NCBI GenBank assembly: GCA_030049955.1
Contig: JASIJX010000135.1
Span: forward strand, 1-11,794
Length of the DNA: 11,794 nt
Source of the DNA: Acidobacteriaceae bacterium
GTDB lineage: Bacteria > Acidobacteriota > Terriglobia > Terriglobales > Acidobacteriaceae
Direction of reading: 5' to 3'
Shown: piece by piece, positions 1 to 7,434 of the stretch
Layout: each line of letters starts with the position of its first letter
Numbering within the stretch: the first letter of the stretch is position 1
Notes under the pieces: generated by a model
The model's input: only the letters and a program-made list of their open reading frames with translations
Databases searched by the model: none
Told to the model about the DNA's origin: nothing
Made by a program: the position numbers and the translations under genes

Positions 1-285
1 GAAGCTCTTTCGCAGGCGCTGCCGGTAATCTGTCTCGATACCGGCGGGCCCGGCGCCATTCTTCCGCCGTCGTGCGGCTTCAAAATCGCCGTCGAAAATC
101 GCGCGCAGGCCCAGGTGGTTGCAGACCTGGCCGACGCCATGCAACTCTACATCGACAATCCCCAGCTACGCGAGCAGGCAGCACAACGCGCGCTCGAAGC
201 TGCCCGCGGCCGCCTCTGGGGCCACACCGTCTCCGCCGCATATTCGCTAGTCGAGCAAACCCTGCGTTTCACCGCCCAGGTCTAA
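1..285 (+). CDS. Glycosyltransferase family 4, C-terminal fragment
   Basis: The reading frame is open from the window edge and ends with TAA at 283-285, so only the last 94 residues are visible. The first residues read EALSQALPVICLDTGGPGA. This is the end of the GT-B, group 1 (GT4) nucleotide-sugar binding site, in which a Glu begins an E-A-x-S-x-x-x-P-V-I helix and is followed by D-x-GG-P. The rest is an alpha-helical tail with a helix of the 'D-x-P-x-L-R-x-x-A' type, which is normal for the C-terminus of this family. The enzyme would transfer a sugar from a nucleotide donor during assembly of a cell-surface polysaccharide, at the cytosolic face of the membrane. The next gene, an O-antigen polymerase-like protein, starts 26 nt downstream, so the two are probably co-transcribed. 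The sugar and acceptor cannot be told from this fragment. Confidence 0.85.
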   Translation, partial: EALSQALPVICLDTGGPGAILPPSCGFKIAVENRAQAQVVADLADAMQLYIDNPQLREQAAQRALEAARGRLWGHTVSAAYSLVEQTLRFTAQV

Positions 286-311
286 CCGCTATTCTGGAGC
301 TCTGAATTTCA

Positions 312-1748
312 ATGCAACAGGTTGTTCAAAGGGGGCGCCCAGGGCAAACCTCGGCGGGCCAGATCTCTTCCCAGCGTCTTTCCTGGCCGCGTTTTTTTCT
401 GCGCTATCCCATCTTCTTGCTGGCTTTTGGCCCACCCCTCTTTCGGGCTGCCGACAAGTATGCAGGCGTCGATACCAGCAAAGCCCATTTCGATATCTGG
501 ACAATCTTGCAGCTCGGTCTCATCGGCCTCGTCTCCTCGCGCGCGCTCCTGCGTCTAGCCAATTCCCGCATCATTCGGCTGACCGCGCCTGTCCGCTCCG
601 TCGTCAAATACTGGTTATTCCTCGGCCTGATGTTTGTCGTCTCGATTGCATATTCTCCCGGCCGCGCCGTTTCGTTTGCCTATTCCGTTATTTACTTCCT
701 GATCCTGACTTCAATCACCGAATTCCTCGTCGATACCTATCGAACACCCCCTGATTGGATGCAGTGCCTGTTCGCCCTGCGTCTGGTGTCGCTGCTTCTT
801 TTCCTTGCGGTCCTGGTTACCCTGCCCATTAGCCCCGGAATGGTTTTGGAGGGATTCCGCCTTCTTGGCGGTTCGGTCGCCAGTGTCCCGCTCATCGCGC
901 CCGTCATCGCCATTGTCTCTGCCTACTCGTTTCTCCATTCCCTGGAGCCGCGCTTGCAGGCAGCGCTGTTGACTCTCCTCGGCATTGCGGGCACGGCTGT
1001 CACGCAGTGGAGAGGCGCGGAGATCGGCCTCATCGTCATCTTTCTCATCCTCGGGTTGGTCTGGGCGAGGGAAAGCCTGCGCTCGGCTTACAAGCTTGTC
1101 GGGGCGTCAGTGGCCTTGTCGCTCGTCGTCATCCTCGTGCTCCTCACAGTCGGCGCCGGGCGGGTTTGGAACCGGTTTAATCGTGGCGGAGATTTCCAAA
1201 ACATCGTGACTATCAGCGGCAGAACCGAACTGTGGTCCGAAGTGATTGCATATTGCTCCGTGCATCCCCAAGGAATGGGCTACATCGCGGGGATCCGGAG
1301 TTCACGGATCAGTTCGGGAGGATCGACCAGCTTCCATTCCAGCCTTACTCATATGGGCGGAACGGATAACTCCTACTTTGAAGTTCTGGCAGACGCAGGC
1401 TGGATCGCGCTGCTCCTTTATCTCGTGATCCTGTTCAAAATCATTGCGCTCGGAATGCGCTTCGCGCTCGAGCACAGCCGCCGCCGCCCGCGCAACGAAT
1501 TAATCCATCGCCGCCCCATCCAGTGCGCCTTGCTCATATTCGGCTTCTGTCTGATTGACGGCATGGACAGCTCGATTTTTGCCACTCCCCTTACTCAGGC
1601 CTACTACTTTCAACACATCGCCATGGCTGTCATTCTCGGCGCAGCCAGCTCGATCATTCTGGCCAGGCGGCGTTCATCTGCCCATCTTCCCAATCAACTC
1701 GGCAAGCAGAACCATCTCCCTCGGCAGAACAACCTCTCCAATTCATGA
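312..1748 (+). CDS. O-antigen polymerase/ligase-like membrane protein (Wzy/WaaL superfamily)
   Basis: The protein has 478 residues with about ten to twelve hydrophobic segments, from residue ~28 to ~450, and a hydrophilic basic tail. Two features match the O-antigen ligase/polymerase (Wzy_C) family. One is a TQWRGAEIGL stretch at residues 231-240, in the place of the usual 'S-x-S-R-x-x' re-entrant motif. The other is a large extracytoplasmic loop between ~285 and ~362 with SGRTELW (302-308), a glycine-rich GMGY segment (321-324) and TDNSYFEVLADAGW (351-364), the counterpart of the usual 'H-N-x-[YF]-L-x-x-x-x-x-x-G' signature. Proteins of this family polymerise or ligate undecaprenyl-linked oligosaccharides on the periplasmic face. 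GGAG at 296-299 lies 12 nt before the ATG, a somewhat distant but plausible ribosome site. The 3' end overlaps the next gene by ATGA. Polymerase and ligase cannot be told apart by sequence; the glycosyltransferases on both sides fit an exopolysaccharide or O-antigen polymerase. Confidence 0.8.
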   Translation: MQQVVQRGRPGQTSAGQISSQRLSWPRFFLRYPIFLLAFGPPLFRAADKYAGVDTSKAHFDIWTILQLGLIGLVSSRALLRLANSRIIRLTAPVRSVVKYWLFLGLMFVVSIAYSPGRAVSFAYSVIYFLILTSITEFLVDTYRTPPDWMQCLFALRLVSLLLFLAVLVTLPISPGMVLEGFRLLGGSVASVPLIAPVIAIVSAYSFLHSLEPRLQAALLTLLGIAGTAVTQWRGAEIGLIVIFLILGLVWARESLRSAYKLVGASVALSLVVILVLLTVGAGRVWNRFNRGGDFQNIVTISGRTELWSEVIAYCSVHPQGMGYIAGIRSSRISSGGSTSFHSSLTHMGGTDNSYFEVLADAGWIALLLYLVILFKIIALGMRFALEHSRRRPRNELIHRRPIQCALLIFGFCLIDGMDSSIFATPLTQAYYFQHIAMAVILGAASSIILARRRSSAHLPNQLGKQNHLPRQNNLSNS

Positions 1749-2989
1749 ACTCACCGGTCATCGCCCCTATTGCCGAAACCGCGACTGTTGACGAGCGATC
1801 CCTCCCTGCCGATTCAAGCCGGCGCGGCAACAGGCTGATGCACGTGATGATTCTCGGCACTCGCGGCATTCCCGCGCAACACGGAGGTTTTGAAACCTTC
1901 GCCGAAGATCTGTCGCTCTATCTTGCCGCGCGCGGTCATCGCGTCACCGTTTACTGCCAGACCGAATCCGCCGGCTCGCCTCAAACCAGCGCGCCCGTAC
2001 AAAACGGAATATCGTCCCGAAACAATATACCGGCCGACGAATGGAACGGCATCCGCCGCGTTCTGATCCCCGCGCCGAATCACGCTATCGGCACCGTCGC
2101 CTACGATTGGGCTTCCACGCTGCATGCTTCGCGCGACAACGGAGTTGTTCTGACGCTCGGCTATAACACCGCCGTCTTCAGCCTTGCTTACCGCTGCCGC
2201 CGCATGCCCAGCGTGATGAACATGGACGGCATTGAATGGAAGCGGCAAAAGTGGTCATTGCCGCAAAGGGTCTGGCTATGGCTCAACGAGCGCGCCGGTG
2301 CGCGCTTCGCCCATCATCTGGTTGCCGATCATCCCCAGATTGCCGCCCATCTTCATGCCCATACTACGGCAAGCAAGATCACCGTAATTCCTTATGGGGC
2401 CGATGCCGTTGTCGACGCACCCACGACTGCGCTGCAGCCGTACGCGCTCAGCAGCAAGGGCTACTATCTCCTCATCGCTCGCCCTGAGCCGGAGAACTCA
2501 ATTCTCGAGATCGTTCGCGCCTTCGACTCCGATCGCCTGCACGCGCCGCTTCTCGTTCTTGGCAATTACAACTGCGGCGCCAACGCCTACCACCGGCAAG
2601 TCAAAGAAGCCGCGCGGCGAAATGTGATCTTTGCCGGAGCCATCTACGATCGCGCCACCGTGCAGGCTCTCCGCTTTCACGCTCGTGCGTATATCCACGG
2701 CCATAGCGTCGGCGGCACCAATCCATCGCTCGTCGAATCGCTCGCGGCCGGCAACGCCATCGTCGCCCACGACAATCCCTTCAACTGCTGGGTTGCAGGC
2801 CCGGGCGCTCAATATTTCCGCGGCTCTCAGGATCTCGAACAGACAATCGCTGAGCTCGAAGGTTCTCCGCATCGATTTGCCGAGATGGAACACGCCAGCC
2901 GCGAGCGCCACACAAAGGAATTCACAAAAGAGAAGGTTCTATCTGCATACGAAGATCTGCTCCTGCGCGTTTCTGCAACAGCGAAGTAA
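1745..2989 (+). CDS. Glycosyltransferase, DUF1972 (rhamnosyltransferase-like) plus GT4 domain
   Basis: The protein has 414 residues from the ATG that overlaps the previous stop as ATGA, which suggests translational coupling. The conserved core begins at residue 32 (ATG at 1838) with MHVMILGTRGIPAQHGGFET, the hallmark N-terminus of the DUF1972 family found in rhamnosyl- and other exopolysaccharide glycosyltransferases. Family members normally start just there, so either residues 1-31 are a real non-conserved extension or translation begins at 1838. Neither ATG has a strong ribosome site. The C-terminal half shows the GT-B donor-site pattern: RPEPENSILEIVRAF (246-260) and SVGGTNPSLVESLAAGNAIV (321-340), the latter holding the E-x7-E-type helix. 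No membrane segment is seen, so it is probably cytosolic or membrane-associated. It would add a sugar to a lipid-linked repeat unit, with the neighbouring polymerase-like protein acting afterwards. It is the last gene of the cluster before a strong terminator. Confidence 0.85.
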   Translation: MNSPVIAPIAETATVDERSLPADSSRRGNRLMHVMILGTRGIPAQHGGFETFAEDLSLYLAARGHRVTVYCQTESAGSPQTSAPVQNGISSRNNIPADEWNGIRRVLIPAPNHAIGTVAYDWASTLHASRDNGVVLTLGYNTAVFSLAYRCRRMPSVMNMDGIEWKRQKWSLPQRVWLWLNERAGARFAHHLVADHPQIAAHLHAHTTASKITVIPYGADAVVDAPTTALQPYALSSKGYYLLIARPEPENSILEIVRAFDSDRLHAPLLVLGNYNCGANAYHRQVKEAARRNVIFAGAIYDRATVQALRFHARAYIHGHSVGGTNPSLVESLAAGNAIVAHDNPFNCWVAGPGAQYFRGSQDLEQTIAELEGSPHRFAEMEHASRERHTKEFTKEKVLSAYEDLLLRVSATAK

Positions 2990-3017
2990 AGCACGCAGCT
3001 GAATTCTGAAATCCAGG

Positions 3018-3055
3018 CAAGAAAAAAGGCGCCATTGATGGCGCCTTTTTTCTTG
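3018..3055. terminator. Bidirectional rho-independent terminator
   Basis: A perfect inverted repeat is centred between 3036 and 3037. A GGCGCCAT/ATGGCGCC stem is flanked by six A on the left (3022-3027) and six T on the right (3046-3051), and the arms keep pairing out to C3018 and G3055. Read on either strand it gives a GC-rich hairpin followed by a U-tract. It lies between two convergent genes, the glycosyltransferase ending at 2989 and the GT39 gene ending at 3073 on the other strand, and would stop transcription from both sides. Confidence 0.93.
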
Positions 3056-3072
3056 TTCATCTTTGGGTCGCG

Positions 3073-5082
3073 TTAGTTAAGCGGCCGGTCGGTCCACAGC
3101 GACTTGTCGGCAATGGTTCCAGCCAGGTAAATCCTGCCCGCCAGCACGTGTTCCACCTTTTCCTGGTCCGGGTCTTCGGCAAAGATCCACTTGCGTTCGC
3201 CCGTGCCCCATATCTTCGCCAACTCGGCATCTGTCAGGAAGATATTCGGCGCATCGGGATAGCACGATCCCCACAACAGCGTAGTTCCCTCGCCGTGCTG
3301 GCCGCAGCGCGGCACCACCAGCAGCGTCAGCCGGTGATGGAAGAAATCATGCGTATAGAAGATCACGCTCGAGCCCGACGACTGCTCGCCGTAGATAATG
3401 AAGGTGTCGTTCGGCGTGCCCTTCTGTTCGATAATATCGGCCAGTTGCTTTGAGCTCAGCATCGGCTCGAACCGCGCAAACGCGATGTGCGCCGCGATAA
3501 AGAACACTGTCATCGTCACCGCGATGCTCACGGTCGAAGCAAGATGCTTGCGGCGCACTCGCAGCAACCATCCGGCAGCCGGGCCAACCAGCAGCGCTCC
3601 GGCGGCAAGCGCCGCCGGCAGCCGCAGCGCGGCAAACGACGGTCCCGTCAAATCGAACAGGTGCGACATCGAAAGCGTATAGTCGCCAACGCCGCGGTGC
3701 GCCAGCTCCTTTCCGATGTCGGCCACGAACGGCAGGTGCCGCGAGGTCCACAATCCCCACCCGAGCGTTGCCGCCGAAGCTACGCCAATCACGGCGAACA
3801 CCGCCTGTGCGCCGCTCAGCCATTTTGTCCCCACGCGCGGCCCGGCGCCGTCGGGGCTGCGGCCTTCTTCGATCTCCGCCAGCACCCCCGCAATAAGAAT
3901 CACCAGCGGCGGCCACACCGGAAACGTATAGTACTCCTGGTTGGTTGAAATCGAGAAGAACAACAGCGTCCACGCGGAGAACAGGCTCAGCAACCACACC
4001 GTGCGCACGCGGAACTTCAGCCGCAGAACGTAGGTCGAAACATCCTCTCGCAGGGCATTGTCGAGATAGAAGTCGACCGTCTGCCCCGCATCCTGCCTGA
4101 AGCGCTGCATCCACTTGTGTCGCGTCTTCCAGGCCACGGCCGCCGTCGCCGGCAGAAACAGGCTCCACGGAAAGATCCACACCAGGTGGAGCAGCCAATA
4201 CCACACGCCGGGTAGCTTGTTGTAGTCGTGCGGATAGCGCTCGCCAAAGAAGCGCAGCACGTGCTCGTTGATGAAGTAGAAGTAGAAGAATCCGTGCACA
4301 TTGCCAATGGTTGGGTGATTGCCCACCGGATGACCCTGGTCAGGATTCGCTAGCCCGCACAGGATGTGCCACGGCGCAGCAATCGCAAGAAACAGCAGGA
4401 AACCCGAAAACGGCTTCAACTCCTTCCAGCGCCGCCACTGTCCGGTCAACAGCAGATAGGGAATCGCCGCACCGAAGAAGAACACTGGCGCGATCAGGCC
4501 CTTGGTCAGCAGCGCCAGCGCCACGCCTGCCCACATCCAGTAAAAGCGCAGCGGCCGGTTCATTTCGAGGCCCGTAATCAGCGCGTACAGGCTGGAGAGC
4601 AGAAACAGCGCCAAGATGACCTCGGGGATGATGAATCTCGTAAACAGAAACGGCCCCACCGACGTGAGCACGCCCAGCCCCGCGTACAGCCCGGCGCGAT
4701 CGCCCCACGCCCGCCGCGCCCACAGCCACGCCAGCCACGCCAGGCCCAGCATGGCCAGCGCATTCGGCAAATGCGTCGTAAAGGAATTTTCGACGCCCGT
4801 CACGCGGTAGAGCCCGGCCACAATCCAGTACGGCAGCGGCGGCTTCTCGATATACCGGATACCGTCGATGCGCGGCGAAATCCAGTCGCCCGTATCGGCA
4901 ATATATTGAGCGGCTTGCGCGTGAGCCGCGTCCACGTCATCGAGCAGCGGCGGCGTCCACAGCGAGGAAAAATAAATGGCGGTAAAAAGCGCCGCAAACA
5001 GCAGCCAGACTGCGCGTACTGAAAGCGCCTGCCGCGGCCGTTCGACGGCATTCGCAGAGAGATTTGAGGCTGTGCTGGACAT
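3073..5082 (-). CDS. GT39-family (ArnT/PMT-like) membrane glycosyltransferase
   Basis: From the ATG at 5082 the protein has 669 residues. The N-terminal two thirds are membrane-embedded, with roughly a dozen hydrophobic segments from residue ~24 to ~530. The first extracytoplasmic loop has LLDDVDAAHAQAAQYI (46-61), the acidic motif that in the PMT_2/GT39 family holds the catalytic Asp, followed by IEKPPLPYW (78-86). These enzymes use polyprenyl-phosphate sugars outside the cytoplasm to glycosylate lipid A, lipids or proteins (ArnT and PMT are examples). Residues ~540-669 form a soluble C-terminal domain. I chose the 5082 start because the first membrane segment begins just after it. An in-frame ATG at 5361 would add 93 polar residues and run into the divergent Ppx/GppA gene. 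The 5082 start has only AAAAGG directly next to it, so initiation may be leaderless or weak. The acceptor is unknown; proximity to a surface-polysaccharide cluster suggests envelope modification. Confidence 0.86.
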   Translation of the reverse strand: MSSTASNLSANAVERPRQALSVRAVWLLFAALFTAIYFSSLWTPPLLDDVDAAHAQAAQYIADTGDWISPRIDGIRYIEKPPLPYWIVAGLYRVTGVENSFTTHLPNALAMLGLAWLAWLWARRAWGDRAGLYAGLGVLTSVGPFLFTRFIIPEVILALFLLSSLYALITGLEMNRPLRFYWMWAGVALALLTKGLIAPVFFFGAAIPYLLLTGQWRRWKELKPFSGFLLFLAIAAPWHILCGLANPDQGHPVGNHPTIGNVHGFFYFYFINEHVLRFFGERYPHDYNKLPGVWYWLLHLVWIFPWSLFLPATAAVAWKTRHKWMQRFRQDAGQTVDFYLDNALREDVSTYVLRLKFRVRTVWLLSLFSAWTLLFFSISTNQEYYTFPVWPPLVILIAGVLAEIEEGRSPDGAGPRVGTKWLSGAQAVFAVIGVASAATLGWGLWTSRHLPFVADIGKELAHRGVGDYTLSMSHLFDLTGPSFAALRLPAALAAGALLVGPAAGWLLRVRRKHLASTVSIAVTMTVFFIAAHIAFARFEPMLSSKQLADIIEQKGTPNDTFIIYGEQSSGSSVIFYTHDFFHHRLTLLVVPRCGQHGEGTTLLWGSCYPDAPNIFLTDAELAKIWGTGERKWIFAEDPDQEKVEHVLAGRIYLAGTIADKSLWTDRPLN

Positions 5083-5311
5083 CCTTTTCAGGATACCAGC
5101 CGTATTTCTGGCTATGTTTACAGGCTCTTTATCCAGCGTATCGGAGCCTGCTCGCTGACCTGTTGACTCACTGACTTGCTCACCCGCAATGTGCTGCCGG
5201 CGCGCAGTGCCCGATCGTGTATCTTGACCTGAGGTATCGATTGCAAAGAAATCGATCCTTGAAAATCGATTCTCGACCGAATCCAACCGCCGGGGTGTTC
5301 TCCAGTCTCCT
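5083..5311. promoter_or_regulatory. Divergent intergenic region with ATCGAT operator-like cluster
   Basis: This 229-bp gap separates the divergent GT39 and Ppx/GppA genes and must hold promoters for both. Three ATCGAT hexamers lie at 5236-5241, 5251-5256 and 5265-5270. The first two form an inverted repeat (ATCGATT, 7-nt spacer, AATCGAT), and the third is the palindrome AATCGATT at 5264-5271. Centre spacings are 15 and 14 bp. They sit 41-76 nt upstream of the Ppx/GppA ATG, so they could be operators or a 5'-leader stem-loop. A TTGACC at 5224-5229 just before them is a possible -35, but no convincing -10 lies 16-18 nt downstream. Further left, TGAC recurs at 5156, 5164 and 5172, an exact 8-bp step. 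The regulatory role is inferred only from position and symmetry. Confidence 0.35.
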
Positions 5312-6901
5312 ATGCCGACCTTCGCTGCCATCGATGTCGGTTCCAACTCATGCCGCCTCAAAATCGCCAGGGTTGTTTCCCATCAGCTCAAAACGGTTGC
5401 TGAAGACCGCGAAGTAACGCGGCTCGGGACAAGCGTCTTCGACACGGGCCTGATCTCGCCCGACGCGATGGCCGCAACGCTGCGCGCGCTTAAGCGCTTT
5501 CAGCGCGCCGTGCAGACGCACGGCGTGGACCAGATCCGCGTAGTGGCCACATCGGCCTTGCGCGACGCGCGCAACGCCGCCGCCTTCCAGGCTTGGGTGA
5601 AGTCCGAAACCGGATGGAACCTCGAAGTGATCTCCGGCCTCGAAGAGGGCCGTTTGATTCACCTGGGCGTGACCGGCGGCGAGCCCGGCGCAGCCGGGCG
5701 CGTGCTGCTGCTCGACCTGGGCGGCGGAAGCTGCGAGATTACCATCTCGGAGCGCCGCCATATCAAGGAAACCGTTAGCCTCCCGCTCGGCGCCGTGCGC
5801 CTTACCGAACAGTTTCTGCCCTCCGACCCGGCTCCGGCCGAGGGTCTCGCCCGCATGCGCCAGTTGATCGCCCGTGAGCTGCGCCGCGCGCACCGCAGAA
5901 TCCAGCCCGCCGGCACGCACCTTGTGATTGCCACCTCCGGCACCGCGGCGGCGCTGGCCGATGCGTGGATGGCCGCCACTCGCAACGGCAAGCTGGGTCT
6001 GAAAGCAGCAGCCAAATCCGTAGCCCGGCGCAGCAAAGCTGCGCCTTCGCGCGCCGACGCGCTGGGCATGGTGCCCACTGCGGCAGTGCGCAAGCTCGCC
6101 GGCAAGCTGGCGCGCCTTTCGCTGCCAGAACGCGAGGCCATCCCCGGCATCGGTCCGCGCCGCGCCGAAATCATCGTGGCCGGCACAGCGGTCTATGCCG
6201 AGCTTCTCGAAACCTTCGGACTGCCCGGCTTCCGCTACTCGCCACTCGGCCTGCGCGACGGCATCCTCGCCCAGATGCTGGCCGAGCAGGACGCCCGCGC
6301 CAACGTGCACCGCGAGTTCGAGCACGAGCGCTGGGAAAGCGTGCTTTCCACAGCGCGGCGTTATGGCGTCGATCCGCGCCAGGCAGAGCCGGTGCGCGCA
6401 CATGCCATGCAATTGTTCCACGAGCTGCGCAATCTCCACCAGCTTCCCGCCGAGTACGAAAGCTGGCTGGCCGCCGCCGCCATGCTGCGCGACACCGGCA
6501 AATTCATCAACCACCAGGGCCATCACCGGCACACGCAATACATTGTGTCAAGCTCGGAAATCTACGGCTACACGCAACTGCAGCGCACCATTGTTTCCGC
6601 CATCGCGCGCTACCTTGGCAAAAGCCGCCCGCAACCAGGCGACCGCGCCATGCGCAACATCCCGGCCGAAGAGCACCAGCACATTTACAAAGGAGTCGTG
6701 CTGCTGCGTCTGGCCGAGGCTTTGAATCAGGACCGCGCCAGCGATGTGCTCCGCGTCACGGTGCGCGCGTTTCCCAAGCGCGTTCACCTCGTCCTGCGGC
6801 CCGGGCGCACTGGCGCAGAGCTTGAACTGTGGTCGCTGCGCAAGGAAGCGGACTATTTTCGCGAGGTCTTCGGGCGCGAGCTCTTCGTCACGCTGGCGTA
6901 A
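5312..6901 (+). CDS. ppx: Ppx/GppA family exopolyphosphatase / pppGpp phosphohydrolase
   Basis: The protein has 529 residues with the two-lobed ASKHA phosphatase fold. The N-terminus AAIDVGSNSCRL (5-16) is the phosphate-binding loop. ATSALRDARN (79-88), ISGLEEGRLIHLGV (107-120, with the likely catalytic Glu at 111/112) and LLLDLGGGSCEI (132-143) are the family's signatures. SPLGLRDGIL (310-319) closes the phosphatase part. Residues ~330-510 form the HD-like helical domain found in long Ppx proteins, with HHRHTQYIV at 404-412. The family hydrolyses inorganic polyphosphate from its ends or converts pppGpp to ppGpp; which substrate applies here cannot be read from sequence. Two oddities: the HD motif reads MLRDTGKF (391-398), with Arg393 where homologues such as E. 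coli Ppx have His, and a Lys/Arg/Ala-rich stretch at ~221-250 looks like an insert. No strong Shine-Dalgarno precedes the ATG, but the start fits the family. The 3' end overlaps the convergent sixA gene by 49 bp. Confidence 0.9.
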   Translation: MPTFAAIDVGSNSCRLKIARVVSHQLKTVAEDREVTRLGTSVFDTGLISPDAMAATLRALKRFQRAVQTHGVDQIRVVATSALRDARNAAAFQAWVKSETGWNLEVISGLEEGRLIHLGVTGGEPGAAGRVLLLDLGGGSCEITISERRHIKETVSLPLGAVRLTEQFLPSDPAPAEGLARMRQLIARELRRAHRRIQPAGTHLVIATSGTAAALADAWMAATRNGKLGLKAAAKSVARRSKAAPSRADALGMVPTAAVRKLAGKLARLSLPEREAIPGIGPRRAEIIVAGTAVYAELLETFGLPGFRYSPLGLRDGILAQMLAEQDARANVHREFEHERWESVLSTARRYGVDPRQAEPVRAHAMQLFHELRNLHQLPAEYESWLAAAAMLRDTGKFINHQGHHRHTQYIVSSSEIYGYTQLQRTIVSAIARYLGKSRPQPGDRAMRNIPAEEHQHIYKGVVLLRLAEALNQDRASDVLRVTVRAFPKRVHLVLRPGRTGAELELWSLRKEADYFREVFGRELFVTLA

Positions 6902-7380
6902 AGGTTGCGCACCGTCCGCGGATCGATGAGCCACTGCAGCCGCGGCGGATGGTGCTCCATGTCGATACGCGCCACAGAGCCTTTGCGTACGCGGATCGCC
7001 GCGCCCTCTTCACCGGCGACGAGCCGGCCCAGAAAATGGAACATATTCGGATTGTGTCCCACGGCCAGCATGCCCTCATAGCCTGCATACTCGGCCAGCA
7101 GCTCCTGGAAATCGGCGTAGCTGGCGCGCGGCGCAAGCGCCGGGCTGATCTCCACCGGCTGGTCGTAGCCCATCTCCGTACCCACAAACTGCGCCGTCTG
7201 CAGCGCGCGCTTCAGCGGGCTCGAAACAATCACGTCGATCTGCACTTTCAGCGCGCTCAGCGCGCGCGCCATCAGCATGCACTGATCCTTGCCCTCTTTC
7301 ACAAGGCCGCGCTTGGAGTCGAGCAGAGGATTGCCGCGTAGGCTTCCGGCGTCGGCATGGCGCATTAGGTAAAGGATCAT
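6853..7380 (-). CDS. sixA: Phosphohistidine phosphatase SixA
   Basis: This 175-residue histidine-phosphatase (phosphoglycerate mutase-like) protein is close to the usual small SixA size. It begins MILYLMRHADAG, with the RHG-type catalytic motif (Arg7, His8 as phosphorylated nucleophile). It continues with GLVKEGKDQ (25-33), SSPLKRALQTA (53-63, with the phosphate-binding Arg58) and VGHNPNM (107-113, second catalytic His109). SixA removes phosphate from phosphohistidine in His-phosphotransfer domains or the PTS; in other bacteria relatives act on NPr of the nitrogen PTS. The partner here is unknown. It follows the GH15 gene by 54 nt on the same strand and is probably the last gene of that operon. 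Its last 49 bp lie inside the 3' end of the convergent Ppx/GppA gene. A CAGG about 11 nt upstream of the ATG is a weak ribosome site. The basic C-terminus (residues ~166-175) is encoded within the overlap. Confidence 0.9.
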   Translation of the reverse strand: MILYLMRHADAGSLRGNPLLDSKRGLVKEGKDQCMLMARALSALKVQIDVIVSSPLKRALQTAQFVGTEMGYDQPVEISPALAPRASYADFQELLAEYAGYEGMLAVGHNPNMFHFLGRLVAGEEGAAIRVRKGSVARIDMEHHPPRLQWLIDPRTVRNLYASVTKSSRPKTSRK

Positions 7381-7434
7381 CGTTTACGAACCTGCGGTGA
7401 CGCAAAAATGCAGCAGAACTAATACTACGCGAAC

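Noticed and set aside
3347..5022. Several long open frames on both strands within the GT39 gene
   Set aside because: All are alternative-frame shadows of a membrane protein with clear GT39 motifs.
5163..5191. TTGACT as a -35 box with a -10 at 5186-5191
   Set aside because: The putative -10 (GCAATG) matches the consensus poorly.
5083..5361. N-terminal extension of the GT39 gene to an ATG at 5361
   Set aside because: It would add 93 polar residues before the first membrane segment and run 50 bp into the divergent Ppx/GppA coding region; family members start close to the first membrane segment.
5348..6538. 396-codon minus-strand open frame inside the Ppx/GppA gene
   Set aside because: It lies wholly antisense to a well-conserved gene and its product is low-complexity (Gly, Ala, His, Arg) without motifs.
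5965..6825. 286-codon plus-strand open frame overlapping the Ppx/GppA gene in another frame
   Set aside because: Arg/Ala/His-rich translation with no motif; the true frame covers the same bases with conserved sequence.
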